Assembly (NCBI RefSeq): GCF_025602895.1 | Contig: NW_026516226.1 | Coordinates: 434,001-498,000, forward strand | Direction of reading: 5' to 3' | DNA: 64,000 nucleotides | Source of the DNA: Polychytrium aggregatum | Taxonomy: Eukaryota > Chytridiomycota > Chytridiomycetes > Polychytriales | Translations under genes and position numbers: made by a program | Shown here: one piece after another, positions 15,601 through 26,195 of the stretch | How the letters are laid out: every line of letters begins with the position of its first letter | Position numbering within the stretch: position 1 is the first letter of the stretch | The notes under the pieces: generated by a model | Database searches by the model: none | Told to the model about the DNA's origin: nothing | What the model saw: the letters and a program-made list of their open reading frames with translations, nothing else

Positions 15601-16835
15601 TGGAATCCGTCACAGGCGTCTCCTTTGGCGCATTCCTGAAGGACGAGATCCTCGACAAGATCGGCATCACAGACCTGGGAGGATATGTCGGCATCCCCAC
15701 GGGAGTCGAGTCGAGACTGGCGTCGGTAGAATGGAAGCTCGAAGAACTTCAGACACTGCTCAAGAACATCACTGGCCAAGACGACCAGCAGAAGGACAGT
15801 AAGACTCCGGCAAGCCCTGGTTCCAAGCCGGAAACCTTTCAGACTGAGCTTCCCACAGACGAGTTCACCGAAACCAAGAAGCACTTCCTTGAGGAAATGA
15901 AGAGGATGCCCGGCTCGGTCTTCGACCCGCAGGCCTCGACTCGCTTCCCGGTTGACGAAAGCCCTGCCACTGAGAGCCCGCTTGAATCGCTGGAAGATAA
16001 GATGGGAGAGCGGCTCGAAAGCATCGCTGAGCTCGCCGAGTTCGCTAAACAGCGACAGGATCGGCTGGATGGGTCGGCCGCACCCGTTCGACGGCCGCTT
16101 GGCCTGCAGCAGCGCGACATCAGACTTCCTGCGTCTGTTCGGCCCGTGACTCCAAAGCAGCCCGGACCCTTGATCCAGATTGATATCGATCGCCGCTATG
16201 GCCTCGATATCGAAGAGCCAACAACGCTTCGTCGGCAGATCCAGCCAATGTTTGGATTCAAGATCAATCCGATGGCGTCGAATCCTGCGTTTTTCAACCA
16301 TCTTTACATCCGCCGAGCGGTGATTCCGTCGGCCAATGGCAATTTCTCGGCTCGGGCGCTGGCTCATTTCTACCACCACTTGGTCGAGTGCTGCCAGCAT
16401 GATGGACGACGCAGAGAAGCCAGCACCTCAGCAAGAACTAGACTCTTCAGCCGAGAGACCGTCATGAAGATGAAGATGGGCGACGACGAGACTGGCGATG
16501 GCTTTGGATACGGACTGCGGCGCTACGAGTTTTTCGATGGAGATCCGCCGTCGCCTCGCCAAGATGCGTCGAGCAATGCCGGTCCAAGCCCCAAGTTCAC
16601 GGCATTCGGTCACAGCGGCATGGGTGGCTCCATCGCCATCTGCTGCCCGGAGCTGGGCGTATCCATTGCGATCGTCGTCAACAAGCTCAGCCTGGTGAAC
16701 GGGCGGGTGACCCAGACCCTACTCGAGACCATCGGCGAGCACTTGGGCATGGGTCGCCCGAGATTCCGCGGGTTCGGAAGCGACGACGAGTCGAAACATG
16801 GCCTCGACACTGGCATCAACCCGCTCTACATGTGA
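12664..16835 (+). CDS. ABC1/UbiB-type kinase fused to beta-lactamase-like domain
   Basis: Eight exons: 12664-13287, 13443-13608, 13727-13849, 14011-14021 (11 nt), 14116-14184, 14279-14425, 14551-15120, 15240-16835; 1101 residues. The N-terminal hydrophobic segment (about residues 12-35) precedes the kinase-like domain: IKAGQYLSTRSD (the KxGQ motif), ATASIAQVHRA, VVVKVRH, the catalytic-type DPHPGN (split over the microexon), and LLDFGL. A basic linker follows. From about residue 450 comes a serine-hydrolase fold of the class C beta-lactamase/LACTB superfamily: nucleophile motif SCTK (S-x-x-K), YLSFG in the Y-x-S/N position, and HSGMGGS as the third motif. A charged insertion of roughly 200 residues splits that domain. 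ABC1 proteins act in coenzyme Q and lipid metabolism, mostly in mitochondria or plastids. The same domain order is known in plants (ABC1K11-type), so the fusion is not unique. Intron 5 (14185-14278) starts GCAAGC. Substrate unknown. Confidence 0.92.
14011..14021 (+). other. 11-nt microexon encoding the DPHP motif
   Basis: This exon lies between CAG at 14008-14010 and the donor GTATGA at 14022. Joined to the single G ending exon 3 it encodes Asp-Pro-His-Pro, and exon 5 continues with Gly-Asn. Together these form the DPHPGN motif, which is invariant in active ABC1/UbiB proteins. Skipping the exon would both shift the frame and delete the motif. Confidence 0.85.
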
Positions 16836-17195
16836 TGATCGCCATCCCAGCCCCATACCGCTCCGCGCTCCTCCCACACGCGGACTCTATGTCGAGGGCG
16901 AGAGATTGCAATGCCGCCTCTGTTGCCCTCAGCCTGTGCTATGCCTTTCTAGATCCCTGTGGCGCCATAGCTGCGAACACTGGCGCCATCACCTGCTCGT
17001 TTTTTTCAATCTTCGACTATGTTTGCCTATAGACGTACAATTACCCACCCAAGAAATAAAGAATGACGTGTATTTGAATGGATACGCGTGTATTCAGGAT
17101 CCAGAAGGTGGGCATCGGCCCAGACTGCGAGACGAATCGTGCCATTCTCGCGAGCGCGGCGGTCCTCTGAGCCGCCGGTTCCGAAGACGGAGCTG
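16836..17195. other. convergent 3' region, ABC1K and DAGL-1
   Basis: Short spacer between convergent genes. AATAAA at 17055-17060 is placed to end the ABC1K transcript, which would then overlap the DAGL-1 3' UTR. Nothing else was seen. Confidence 0.6.
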
Positions 17196-20127
17196 TCATT
17201 TGCGCAGGGTTTGCAGAATCTGGCCCTCGGACATCTTCCAGAAGTCCTTGATGACCGCAAAGGGCGAATGGTCTGTCAGCATGCTTTTGGACAAGATGAT
17301 CTCGCAAAATTCTTCACGCTCGGCCCACCGCGGGACGTACTTGTACCGGAACGCCGTCCCTGATATTGCCGACGCCGAAGACTGTGGGGTTGAGGGCGAC
17401 GACTGCGGCAGGTGGCTGCTGTCTCCGGCAGGAATGGGGTCTTGGGGCTTGGTCCAGTCGGGCCGAAAGACAGCGAGGACGCTGTGTCGGTGCGATTTGT
17501 TTGTTGGCCGGATTTCGTTGAAGGACAGCTGCTTCTTGAGGGTGGCGTTTTCGTTGATGTTATCGGACGAGATCGACAGATCCACTGGCAGCTTTTCGAT
17601 ATAGAGGATCCGCCCGGCCATAAACATGAGTGTGATCGGAACATGTGCTTCGGCTCCATCTACATCCATTGTGATTGTGCCAACACGAAGCTTGGGTTTG
17701 GTTGGGAAGACGCTCATGTCCAGTTTGTCAAGTTTGTCGAGGCTGCTGTCGCGGGCACGGAGGTTGTCGGGGACGGCCTCCGGATCCAGTTCAACCTTAT
17801 TCGACCTTGTCCGCGAGCCGCAGCAATAGTTGCCCAAGACCGACTTGAACAGCTGCCACTTGGCCAGCTCACAGTCAGCCAGCAGCTCCTCGATATCTCG
17901 CTTCAAGAGCTCCAGCGAGTTCCGGGTTGTGCGCGGAACCAGGTCGTCGCCGTTGACGACCGAGATGCAAAACTGGGCAAAGTGCTCTGCAACTTCGCGC
18001 GTGAGCAGCTGGCCCGGGGGGCAGTAGCTATAGCACTTTGCGTTGGAGAAGCCCTCTTTACGTAGCATATAGCATAGCAATGCGGCGATTCCCTGGATCG
18101 GAGATGAGGCAAGTGCGTGGGGGACAGAAGTTGGATTCACTTCCGGAATGAGGGCTCGATGCCGAGCGCGGATATATCAAGAGCGATGCAAACCTGCTCC
18201 ACCAAGCAGCTCAGAGGGTTTGGGGCGGATAGGATTCTGCCATAATACTCACCGCTCCGAGAGAGTGTCCAGTCACCACCAAGTTGTAGTGCGAGTATTC
18301 CGAATCTGGATCGAGCAAGATCTTGCGCAGCCGGTCTTCCTTGGTGATGTCCTCGAGAATGTTCAGACTCGTCCGCAGCATCCCCGGATGGCAGCCGTGC
18401 TTTCCCTCCGGCAGCTCTGGAATATCGAGGGGCGCCTCTGCGAAATGCATATCGACCAAGATGTCCGTGATCGAGTATGTCCCGCGAATGGCAATGACCA
18501 CGCACTGCCATTCGTGGTCGAATATGATCATATAGGGCGACTTGAAGAGGTTGTTGGCTTCGTTGAAGTGGATCAACAGAATCGGCGCGATTGCCTTGGC
18601 CTCCTGGTGGTTGTAGACAAGTTCGGCATACCGGGCAAAGTACAATACATCAGGGATGTCGCTCTTTGTAATTGGTCCGTGGTGGGGGATGCCTTGTCGG
18701 TCAAACGACGTGAGCGGCGTTGGAAGCTCTGCGGCCCCTAGGGCATCGTCGCTCGCCTCGAGCTCGCTATTCAGCGAGAGAGAGCTTATTGGCTTCAAGG
18801 GCGGTGGCCGCAAGTGCGACGATCTGGTATGCGGTCGGGATAAACTAGTGTGGATGGACGACTCCGCTTCGCTCAAGTTGGTCGATGAGAGCCGGAACGC
18901 CTCGATAGATCGCTGCCGCGAGAGCCGCCGCTGGGCTTGATACTTTTGCATCCGATTTCGCTCCCGCTGCAGCTTCTTTTGCTCGCGCTTGAGCAGCAGC
19001 AGCCCCGCGATCATATCGGAGGGTGCCCAGTCAATGTCGCGAAAGTACATGGCAAGCTGACGCGAGACTTCGAGCATAACGTCCTCGCCATCGCTCATGA
19101 TCTCTTTGATGCTGAAGAATCTCTTGATTCGGTCGTTCCAGATGCCGAGATACTTATCGAATTCGGTCCGTCGGTTCTGCCGCGAGAGATACATGACCGC
19201 CGAGAACATGATCAGGTATAGACTGACGGCTACGATACCGGCGATTTGAACAACGTGTGCCATTTCTAGCATGACGGCCTCGGAGTGGTCGTTGCCGGTG
19301 GCATCGGAACAGACCACGGGGCTTGTTGGAGCAAAATACGATGCGTAGACTCCATATGAATGCAATGCCTGGTCACGAAATCCGGGCCGATGAAATGTCA
19401 GCGCAACGTGAGCCAGGCCAGACCAACAGACAAGGGATCGAGTCGGCTATCCGCTCGGCCAGACAACGAGGATTTGACCGAATGCCTTACAATTTCGGAT
19501 AGAATCACGATCGTGTGGATGTGGGCAAGCGCTCTGGAGTGCCCCGGAGAAGCGATGTTGAAGAACAGTCACATACGGAGCCGTCCATCGAAGCAAACAG
19601 AGCACGTTAGCTCGCAAGCACCACCGGACATGGACACTCAAGCCGATATGACAGAGACGCTGGCCATCGTTCGGAGATGGAGCGGGCCTCCGGAATGCGC
19701 TCGAAATGCGGCACTGCGGCGACCACTGACGTAAGGTACTTGCGTGGGCCGACGCTGGAGATGGTTCCCATCATCGATATCACCATGATGCTGAGTTCAA
19801 GCGGCAGCTCCAGCCCGACGTTGATGAGATACAGCCAGACGTAGTACTCGAACGGGAGAGATATCTGGCATGACGAGAGGACCGACTGCTGATGCAGGAA
19901 GGTGTAAAGGAGCGAGATGAGGATACCCCTGGATATCCGGCAGAGGGGGGCCATCACTGTAAGTCTCGTGCACACGACCAAATACATGAGCCCAGACGCA
20001 AGGCCGGTGCGGCAAACGTGAGGGATCCTCACCAAACGGTGTGAAAGCATACACCGCCAAAGGCAGGAACGTAGATGTCGTCGCTGGCCAGCTCAATTTG
20101 CCGGCGAAAGATGACGAGACGGCCCAT
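17196..20127 (-). CDS. DAGL: sn-1-specific diacylglycerol lipase, paralog 1
   Basis: Membrane serine lipase that releases 2-acylglycerol from diacylglycerol (DAGL alpha/beta family). Exons on the minus strand: 20127-20033, 19928-19740, 19533-19491, 19368-18253, 18092-17196; 779 residues. The N-terminus MGRLVIFRRQIELASDDIYV matches the family start, followed by four hydrophobic helices, including one rich in Leu/Ile ending MMGTISSVGPRK. The region YLGIWNDRIKRFF...DIDWAPSDMIAGLLLLKREQ precedes the alpha/beta hydrolase: FARYAELVYN, AIRGTYSITDILVD, nucleophile GHSLGA at the exon 4 end, YSYCPPGQLL, catalytic Asp in NGDDLVPR, and the probable catalytic His in TDHSPFAV near the C-terminus. Compared with paralog 2 it has a shorter middle and tail. 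It is divergent from PMS1. Confidence 0.94.
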
Positions 20128-20738
20128 CCCAGACCGGCCGGCCGTGGAAGTAGATCGTGCGGCCTTGATGTAAGGTGGCCGCAATGACACCAACTCCAGC
20201 AGGAGGAAACAGCAGAAGGCAGCAACAGCAGCAACACTGGCGGATGCTTGCTGGACGATCGGTCGAGTAGAGCTCCGAGAACGGGCTGCTCGATGCACGC
20301 TTGCCGCCAGCGAGCTATCGGAACACTCAAAACATATGCATCGGCGATGCGGCTCATCCGCAGTGCTGACGTATCTGTGATTGATTCCCATGGAGCTGGC
20401 TGCCCAGAGAGGAAGTCCTGTCCCGAGCTGGAGCTTGCGAGTTGGGTTTGAGACGAATGAATCGCTGATCGCCACCTGGCTGATGATCCGCATGCGGGGC
20501 CGATCGTATTCGAGACATGCTACTGGTGTCCCAGGCTCGACTCTCGTCTAGTCGGGACAGGCATGCCCATGGGCATTCAGTGCGGAAGATCAACGGGCAA
20601 TGTCTTCCATGACGAACAGGCGCGCAAAGCTGCCAAGCGTGGCTGCTGCTTTGCCTGCCTCGTCTCTGTCGCAATCTCATCCGGAACCACGCCCGAGCAC
20701 CACCACCTCCGCCACCACCATCCGAGAAACCTGTCGGG
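20128..20738. promoter_or_regulatory. divergent promoter region, DAGL-1 and PMS1
   Basis: Shared 5' space of two divergent genes. No repeats or recognisable control motifs were seen. Open frames continuing upstream of both start codons have no protein-like character. Confidence 0.55.
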
Positions 20739-23700
20739 ATGAGCATCCAGAAATTGTCCAGAGAGGCCGAGCGGCGGATTGCCTCGGCCCAGGTCGCCGT
20801 CACCCCCGAGGCCGCCATCAAGGAGCTCGTTGAGTATGCTGTTGCGGCGATTGAGCCATCCATCCGCCTCTGGCGATTGCGGCAGCAGCAGCCCTGTTTG
20901 GACCAGGAGCACTGTCTTGTCTATTCTAAAACATTTCATCCGGACCATTGCGCAACTGACATCTCCACAGAAATTCTCTGGATGCGGGAGCAGACAACAT
21001 CCAAATCACGGCGACCGGCGGCGGCCTGACTCAGATCTTGGTCAAGGATACTGGCAGAGGCATCCCGGCCGAAGACGCCAAGTTCATGGCGATGCGACAC
21101 TACACTTCCAAGATCCACGACTTTGAGGATATCGAGAGTGTGAGCACATATGGGTTTCGAGGTGAGTGAAGCACATGCAGTTCGTTTCAGGGATCAAGCA
21201 GGGCTCTGCGGATTCTGTCTCCAGACCTTCCCCCAGCCATATCTCCAACAAAGCGACTCACATCTATCCTTCTGGACCTACAGGCGAAGGTATGCATTCG
21301 ATTTTGGGCTGGTCAGCAACAATCTCGCCGCTCCAATCTGGAGCCAGAGCCAGAGCCAGAGCCAGCAGCAGTTTAACCCGGAGCCCACTTGCACCCTTGC
21401 CTCAGCATTGAACAGCATCTGCGCCAACTCGCAAAGTAAGGATATGCTTTTGGGGCCGAGCGAATGGTCCTGTAGCTTGAATCAAAGAGTGGAGTGGACA
21501 CCGATTGCGACCTAACTGCATATCTTCGACACTTGCCCAGGCGTTGTGGTGTCAACCCGGATGGCCGAGGAGATCGTGGGGCGAGTGTATGCTCTGGACG
21601 CTGCAGGCAGCATCACAAGGTAATGTCGTCGAGCCAATATCAAGTTCAAGGATGCAGACCATCGCTGGATGAGCCAAGATGCTCATGCTGTCTCGATTTG
21701 CCCTATCACAGCGAGCGACCTCTGGGCATTCCAGTCGGAACCAGCGTCACCGTCAACAAGCTCTTCTGCAACATGCCTGTTCGCCGACAGAACGCTCTCA
21801 AGGCCGTTGGCAGCACCAACAAGAAGATTCTCGACTTGGTGTCCAGGTTCGAATCGCAGACTGCGAGCAATGTGGCTGGGTGTATAGAATCGATCTTGTC
21901 TGCAGCTGACGCTCGGCCACTCTCAGTTATGCGCTCGCCCATCCAGCCGTTCGGTTTTCGCTCAAGCTTGCGACAGAGGGCAAGGCGTCGGCAGGAGATA
22001 GCAGCGGGCTTTCCAAAACCTCGGTGGCATCGGTGATGGTGAGATGAGTGTGCTGAAGGATATCGTGAGATGATCAGAGGAAATGATCTTGAAATGCACT
22101 ATTGCACGTCCTGAGAGTGGTGTGCTGAGCGTCGTTTTCTGTGAGCGGTTTCCCGGATATCTTGGCGACAGTCAAGGCCGCTGCTTCGGCCAGAAATATG
22201 CTAATGCTGGCGCTCGTCGCATCTGTCACCAGGAGGCCATCCAGCAAATATACGGCGCAAATGTGGCCGCGAACCTCCAGTTTCTGCGCACAGAGGTTGC
22301 TCTGCCTGCCGTCGCAAGCGAGGAGGATCTCACGCCTCCATCGAATGTATCAGTGGCGTTTGAAATGGTCCTCCCAAAACCCTCGGCTGGTAGTTACTCT
22401 CTCGCTCGCTGCCCATGGGCGCCATACGGGCCGCCAAGAAGCCAGGAACTGTGTTTGTAACCCTTTGGATACATCTCTGTCGACAGATCTGAAACACACC
22501 ACTCGATCAGTAAATGATCGCACCTTTATCTATGTCAATGCGCGCCCGGTCTCGATCCATCACAGCTCAACGATATCGTCCATCTATCAGCTGGCCAAGA
22601 AGCAAATCATGGAGATCGACGGACTCGACACTGGATCGAAAAAGTTCCCGTTCATATACATCAACATTGTGGCGCCTCCCAATATCCTTGATGGTAAGTC
22701 AGCCGAGCGGTGGCCTTCAGGAGGAAAGATCGGCAGATGGTCCAAGCATGCATCGGCTTGTCGGCTTACCCAGGCGTTCTCAAACACAGTGAACATCGAG
22801 CCCGACAAGACTACCGTCCTCTTTCACCACCCCGAATCGGTGGTGGCGAGGTATGTGACTTGTGCTGCTTGCTGGGATCTCGCCATCATCCAGACGTATT
22901 GTATCGCATCGCATGCCCTGACCGCATACCGATTCCACAATACAGCTTTGAAAATGCTTTGTCGAGCATCTACGGTGGCATCGCAGATACCGTCGCAGCC
23001 CCCCTTCCGCCGGCTGCTCCGGTTACTGCGATGCCTACTCCGTCGTCAACATCTGGAAACGCAGTAGCAGCAACGCGTCCATTGGCGTCTGCAGGGCCCC
23101 GGAGAAGTCTGCTGAATGCGGACGATGACAGTGATGTTGCAAGCAACGATGACGACACTGAACGAGGCACTCGGCCAGAGAAGCGGCTGAAATCCAAATC
23201 AGTTGCGTTTGCTTTGGGTCCGGGCATGCCGATGAGCACCCCAAGCACCATCCCGCGCAGTCACAGCAACGACCGCGCCGCAGTAGAATCGGGAGCCATT
23301 GGCTCGGGGACACCCGGCTCGAATGCATCGGGATCACTAGTGAGTAATGCTGTATGTCAGTTTACAGCTACAAATCAACTCGAGCAGTCAGGATAAGCCC
23401 AGAGTCTTACACCCGTGTTTTTGGACTGGTACCGCCGAAGCAGTCAATGGACGGAAGCCTGGCGTCACCCGAGCGGACTGCAAAGAAGCTGACGCCTGCA
23501 GAGTTCATGTCGCTCCTCACAACGCCCGAGACCAAGTCGCAAAAGACGAAGCGGTTGAATCAGTTTGTGGAGAACCTGAGCCGTCGAAGCCCGTCCTCGC
23601 CTTCAGCACGACCAACCAAACGAAGCGAAGGCAATTATGCGCGTCCACGACAGCATTCGCAGGATCGAGCCCCATCGATGCCTCTCATGCCTCTCAAAGA

Positions 23701-25279
23701 AGCTCCCAACAGCATCAAGGTCTCCTCCAAACACATCACCAAGATACCCGAAAACGACCTGGATTACCAATCGATTGTGAGCGAGGAGGCGGAGGCGCGA
23801 GTCGACGATCTGGCAGTATGGAAGTCAAAGTACCTCCTGCTCAAAGACCGAGCAAAGCAGCACAATACCCCAAGCACCCCAGGCACGCCGCGCAGCGAGG
23901 TTGTCTCGGCAAAGGTGCTGCAGCAACTCCGGGTTGTGGGCTCTCTGCAACTTCCGCCGGAATCCCAGCCGGACCCTGCACGAGCGGCTCTCAACCTGGA
24001 CACGAGCCACTCAGCCGTCTGGGTCGTCAAGCTCGACACCCAACTGCTTGCTGTGAATGTGCGGAGGTGAGTCATGCGGCAGATAGGGCTGCGTTTCGGT
24101 CCGCTGTATGCTATGCTAACACGATGGCTATGCTCGACGCACTGTGCCGTCTCGTGCCACACCAGGCTGCAAGAGCTTCTAGTCTACATCAGCCTCTCTC
24201 GGGAGTTCTTCCTTCCTATCACGCCCCTCTTGATCCCGCGGATCCTGACAGCAAGGTAAATAGGGTGGTCCAGCTCGGGTTTGAAGAGCGGTCTGCTCGT
24301 GAGACGACCCATTTTGCTTCGAGAGCGGCTGTCATTTGGGCAGCGTCTGCGAACCTGCAGTGTCTGCGAACCGCTTGGCGTACTTACATGTCGTTACGTC
24401 CGCACAAGCATCATCGGTGGCCCACATGTCTATGGCTGGCTGGTTGACCATGCAGTCGCAGAGCTGGGTACGTTGGTGCGCTCGAGAGATGAAGCCATGC
24501 ATGCAACCCGAAGGAGTGAGGCGCAGCCTGGGATCCACTCCTTGGTTGATCCAATAGCCACCGAGACTGAAACCGTCGCCGTTCTTCTAAACGATGCTGG
24601 CAGTCAGCGAGACCGGTAACCGCTCACAGCGCTACAAGGTTACCGACAAGCGTATTCTTGGCAACGGGTTCGAGCTGTACATCAAGCGAGGTGCGTTACT
24701 GCAATGTGATCAGTGCAGCACATCGTGATGCATGTGGCTCGCTTGATCCTGTGGGTCCATTCGGGCTGTCTCATCGTCGTCTGTCATTCGTTCCTTGTAG
24801 ATCATGTCGGCGAAACCACAGTCGAGCTCACAGGAATCACCAAACTCATTCCCGCCTACGACGTACAGGATCTCCGCCTGCTCCTGACCAACCTCCACAG
24901 CCTTCACAGCCGATCCAAACGTCAGAGCAGCCAACCGGAGCTTCCAATGGCGATCGGCGGCTTCTCTGGCAGCCCATCAGCCTCGCCGCCCACATCGTCG
25001 CCCAGTAGCACCCAACCGACGGGCTCTGCACTGAGTCAGGGATCGCTCGAATCTTTCCGGTCGACTCAGGCCAACAAGTTCTTCCGGGACTGCTCCAAGC
25101 GTGTGGCCGAGAAGAAGGTGGGCCAGCTCATGGGCGGCATGGGCGATTCCTTCCATATTGAAGTCCAGAACGCCATCCGGCGGTACTTTGGGCTTGTCCC
25201 GCCGCTTCGGTCAACGGAGGCGTGGGTCTGCCCGCACGAGAGACTTGCGATAACGTCCGTGTACCGGTATCTGCTGTAA
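20739..25279 (+). CDS. PMS1: MutL homolog, PMS1 (MLH2) type
   Basis: DNA mismatch-repair or recombination accessory factor, expected to pair with MLH1. Resolved exons: 20739-20833, 20971-21161, 21284-21289 (6 nt), 21406-21435, 21541-21619, 21712-21879, 21927-22038, 22233-22389, 22487-22693, 22790-22850, 22946 to about 23339; later exons run to TAA at 25277-25279. GHKL ATPase motifs: VTPEAAIKELVENSLDAGAD, KDTGRGIP, TYGFRGEALNSIC, then NMPVRRQNALK, ARPV, and VNIEPDKTTVLF, which matches PMS1 rather than MLH1 or PMS2. A Ser/Thr-rich linker follows. The C-terminal dimerisation domain is weakly conserved: the DQHA-x2-E-x4-E nuclease motif is absent (KLDTQLLAVNV stands there) and the CPHGRP motif reads CPHERL. 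Loss of nuclease agrees with human PMS1 and yeast Mlh2. The intron at 21880-21926 is only 47 nt. Exon borders after 23339 are unresolved. Confidence 0.92.
21284..21289 (+). other. 6-nt microexon inside the FRGEAL motif
   Basis: GCGAAG is flanked by CAG (21281-21283) and donor GTATGC (21290). With G from exon 2 and CA from exon 4 it yields Gly-Glu-Ala of the FRGEAL motif, part of the MutL ATP-binding site. Phase agrees on both sides. Confidence 0.85.
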
Positions 25280-26195
25280 CTTTGACGGGCCACAGCAGCA
25301 GATCGTGGCGCAAATGAGACGGAGCACATGGCAACAAACAAGACTGTATGCACTTGCGCGGATCGTCCTGATGAGCTCGGCTGGACGCGAGTGTCGATCA
25401 ACCACGATCGATAGAGTGTTTTGCCGGCCATAATCAACACATCGCCTGGCTTGTCGCTGTTGCTGCTCATTGGATGCGAGGCCCTTGCCTTGAATCAAGC
25501 CGTGGTATTGCAGCGCAGCGATGGATGGCCATTGTGTATTGCAGCCCAAAGAGAAGTAGTAATATCAGGGTGCTCCCGATTCATTCTGCGAACCCTGTAT
25601 TCTTGCTGGACACAGCCCAGGCTGATCTACCACTGTTCTGCTGATCTCAAAAGAATGGCCAAGGTCGAGTCACGCACCAGCCAAAGTGAAGGAGCTAGCG
25701 GGAGTGGGAAAGAGTTTCGACATGCTGAAGAGGGAGGAGGGGCGTGGAAAATATGAAATGAGTGGGAGGAAAGTAAAATGGAGGAACGGGTGTGCTCACA
25801 ACACTAGCAAAAAACAACAACCAAAAGCCAACTTCAGGAGGGGGAGGGAACACGGGACATGACATTGATATTGTCTACGATGGGATATGGACAGGGCTTG
25901 GCTTGGTTCGTAGGTCGATACAGTCCTTCCTTTCTTCTTCTCGACAACAACCATGGGGGAGAAAACGATCCTGCACTCAAACGCTTGGACAGGAAAAGGC
26001 GTGGGCACTTGCTTACAAACAGTCAGGGCTTCGGATGGAAGCATTTGAAAGGGGCTCTTGGACCAAAAATCAAAAATCAAACATCAACAGCCGACATTCC
26101 ATCAAAGTGAGCATGGAGCCCACGCTGAAGCCGGATGACAGCCGCCGACACAAGTTTGCCTCCGTTCTTCTTGCTCCGGGAGATCTTGCCACCAC
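25280..26195. other. convergent 3' region, PMS1 and DAGL-2
   Basis: Spacer of about 0.9 kb between convergent genes. The stretch 25680-26100 is purine-rich on the plus strand with A-rich runs, consistent with 3' UTRs. No gene, repeat or RNA was recognised. Confidence 0.55.

Noticed and set aside
15261-16400. 379-codon antisense ORF opposite the beta-lactamase-like domain
   Set aside because: Shadow of a well-supported coding exon with strong codon bias; no recognised motif.
15240-16835. Recent bacterial transfer of the beta-lactamase domain
   Set aside because: The domain is spliced in phase to the kinase, the gene has seven introns, and the same fusion is known in plants; base composition does not stand out.
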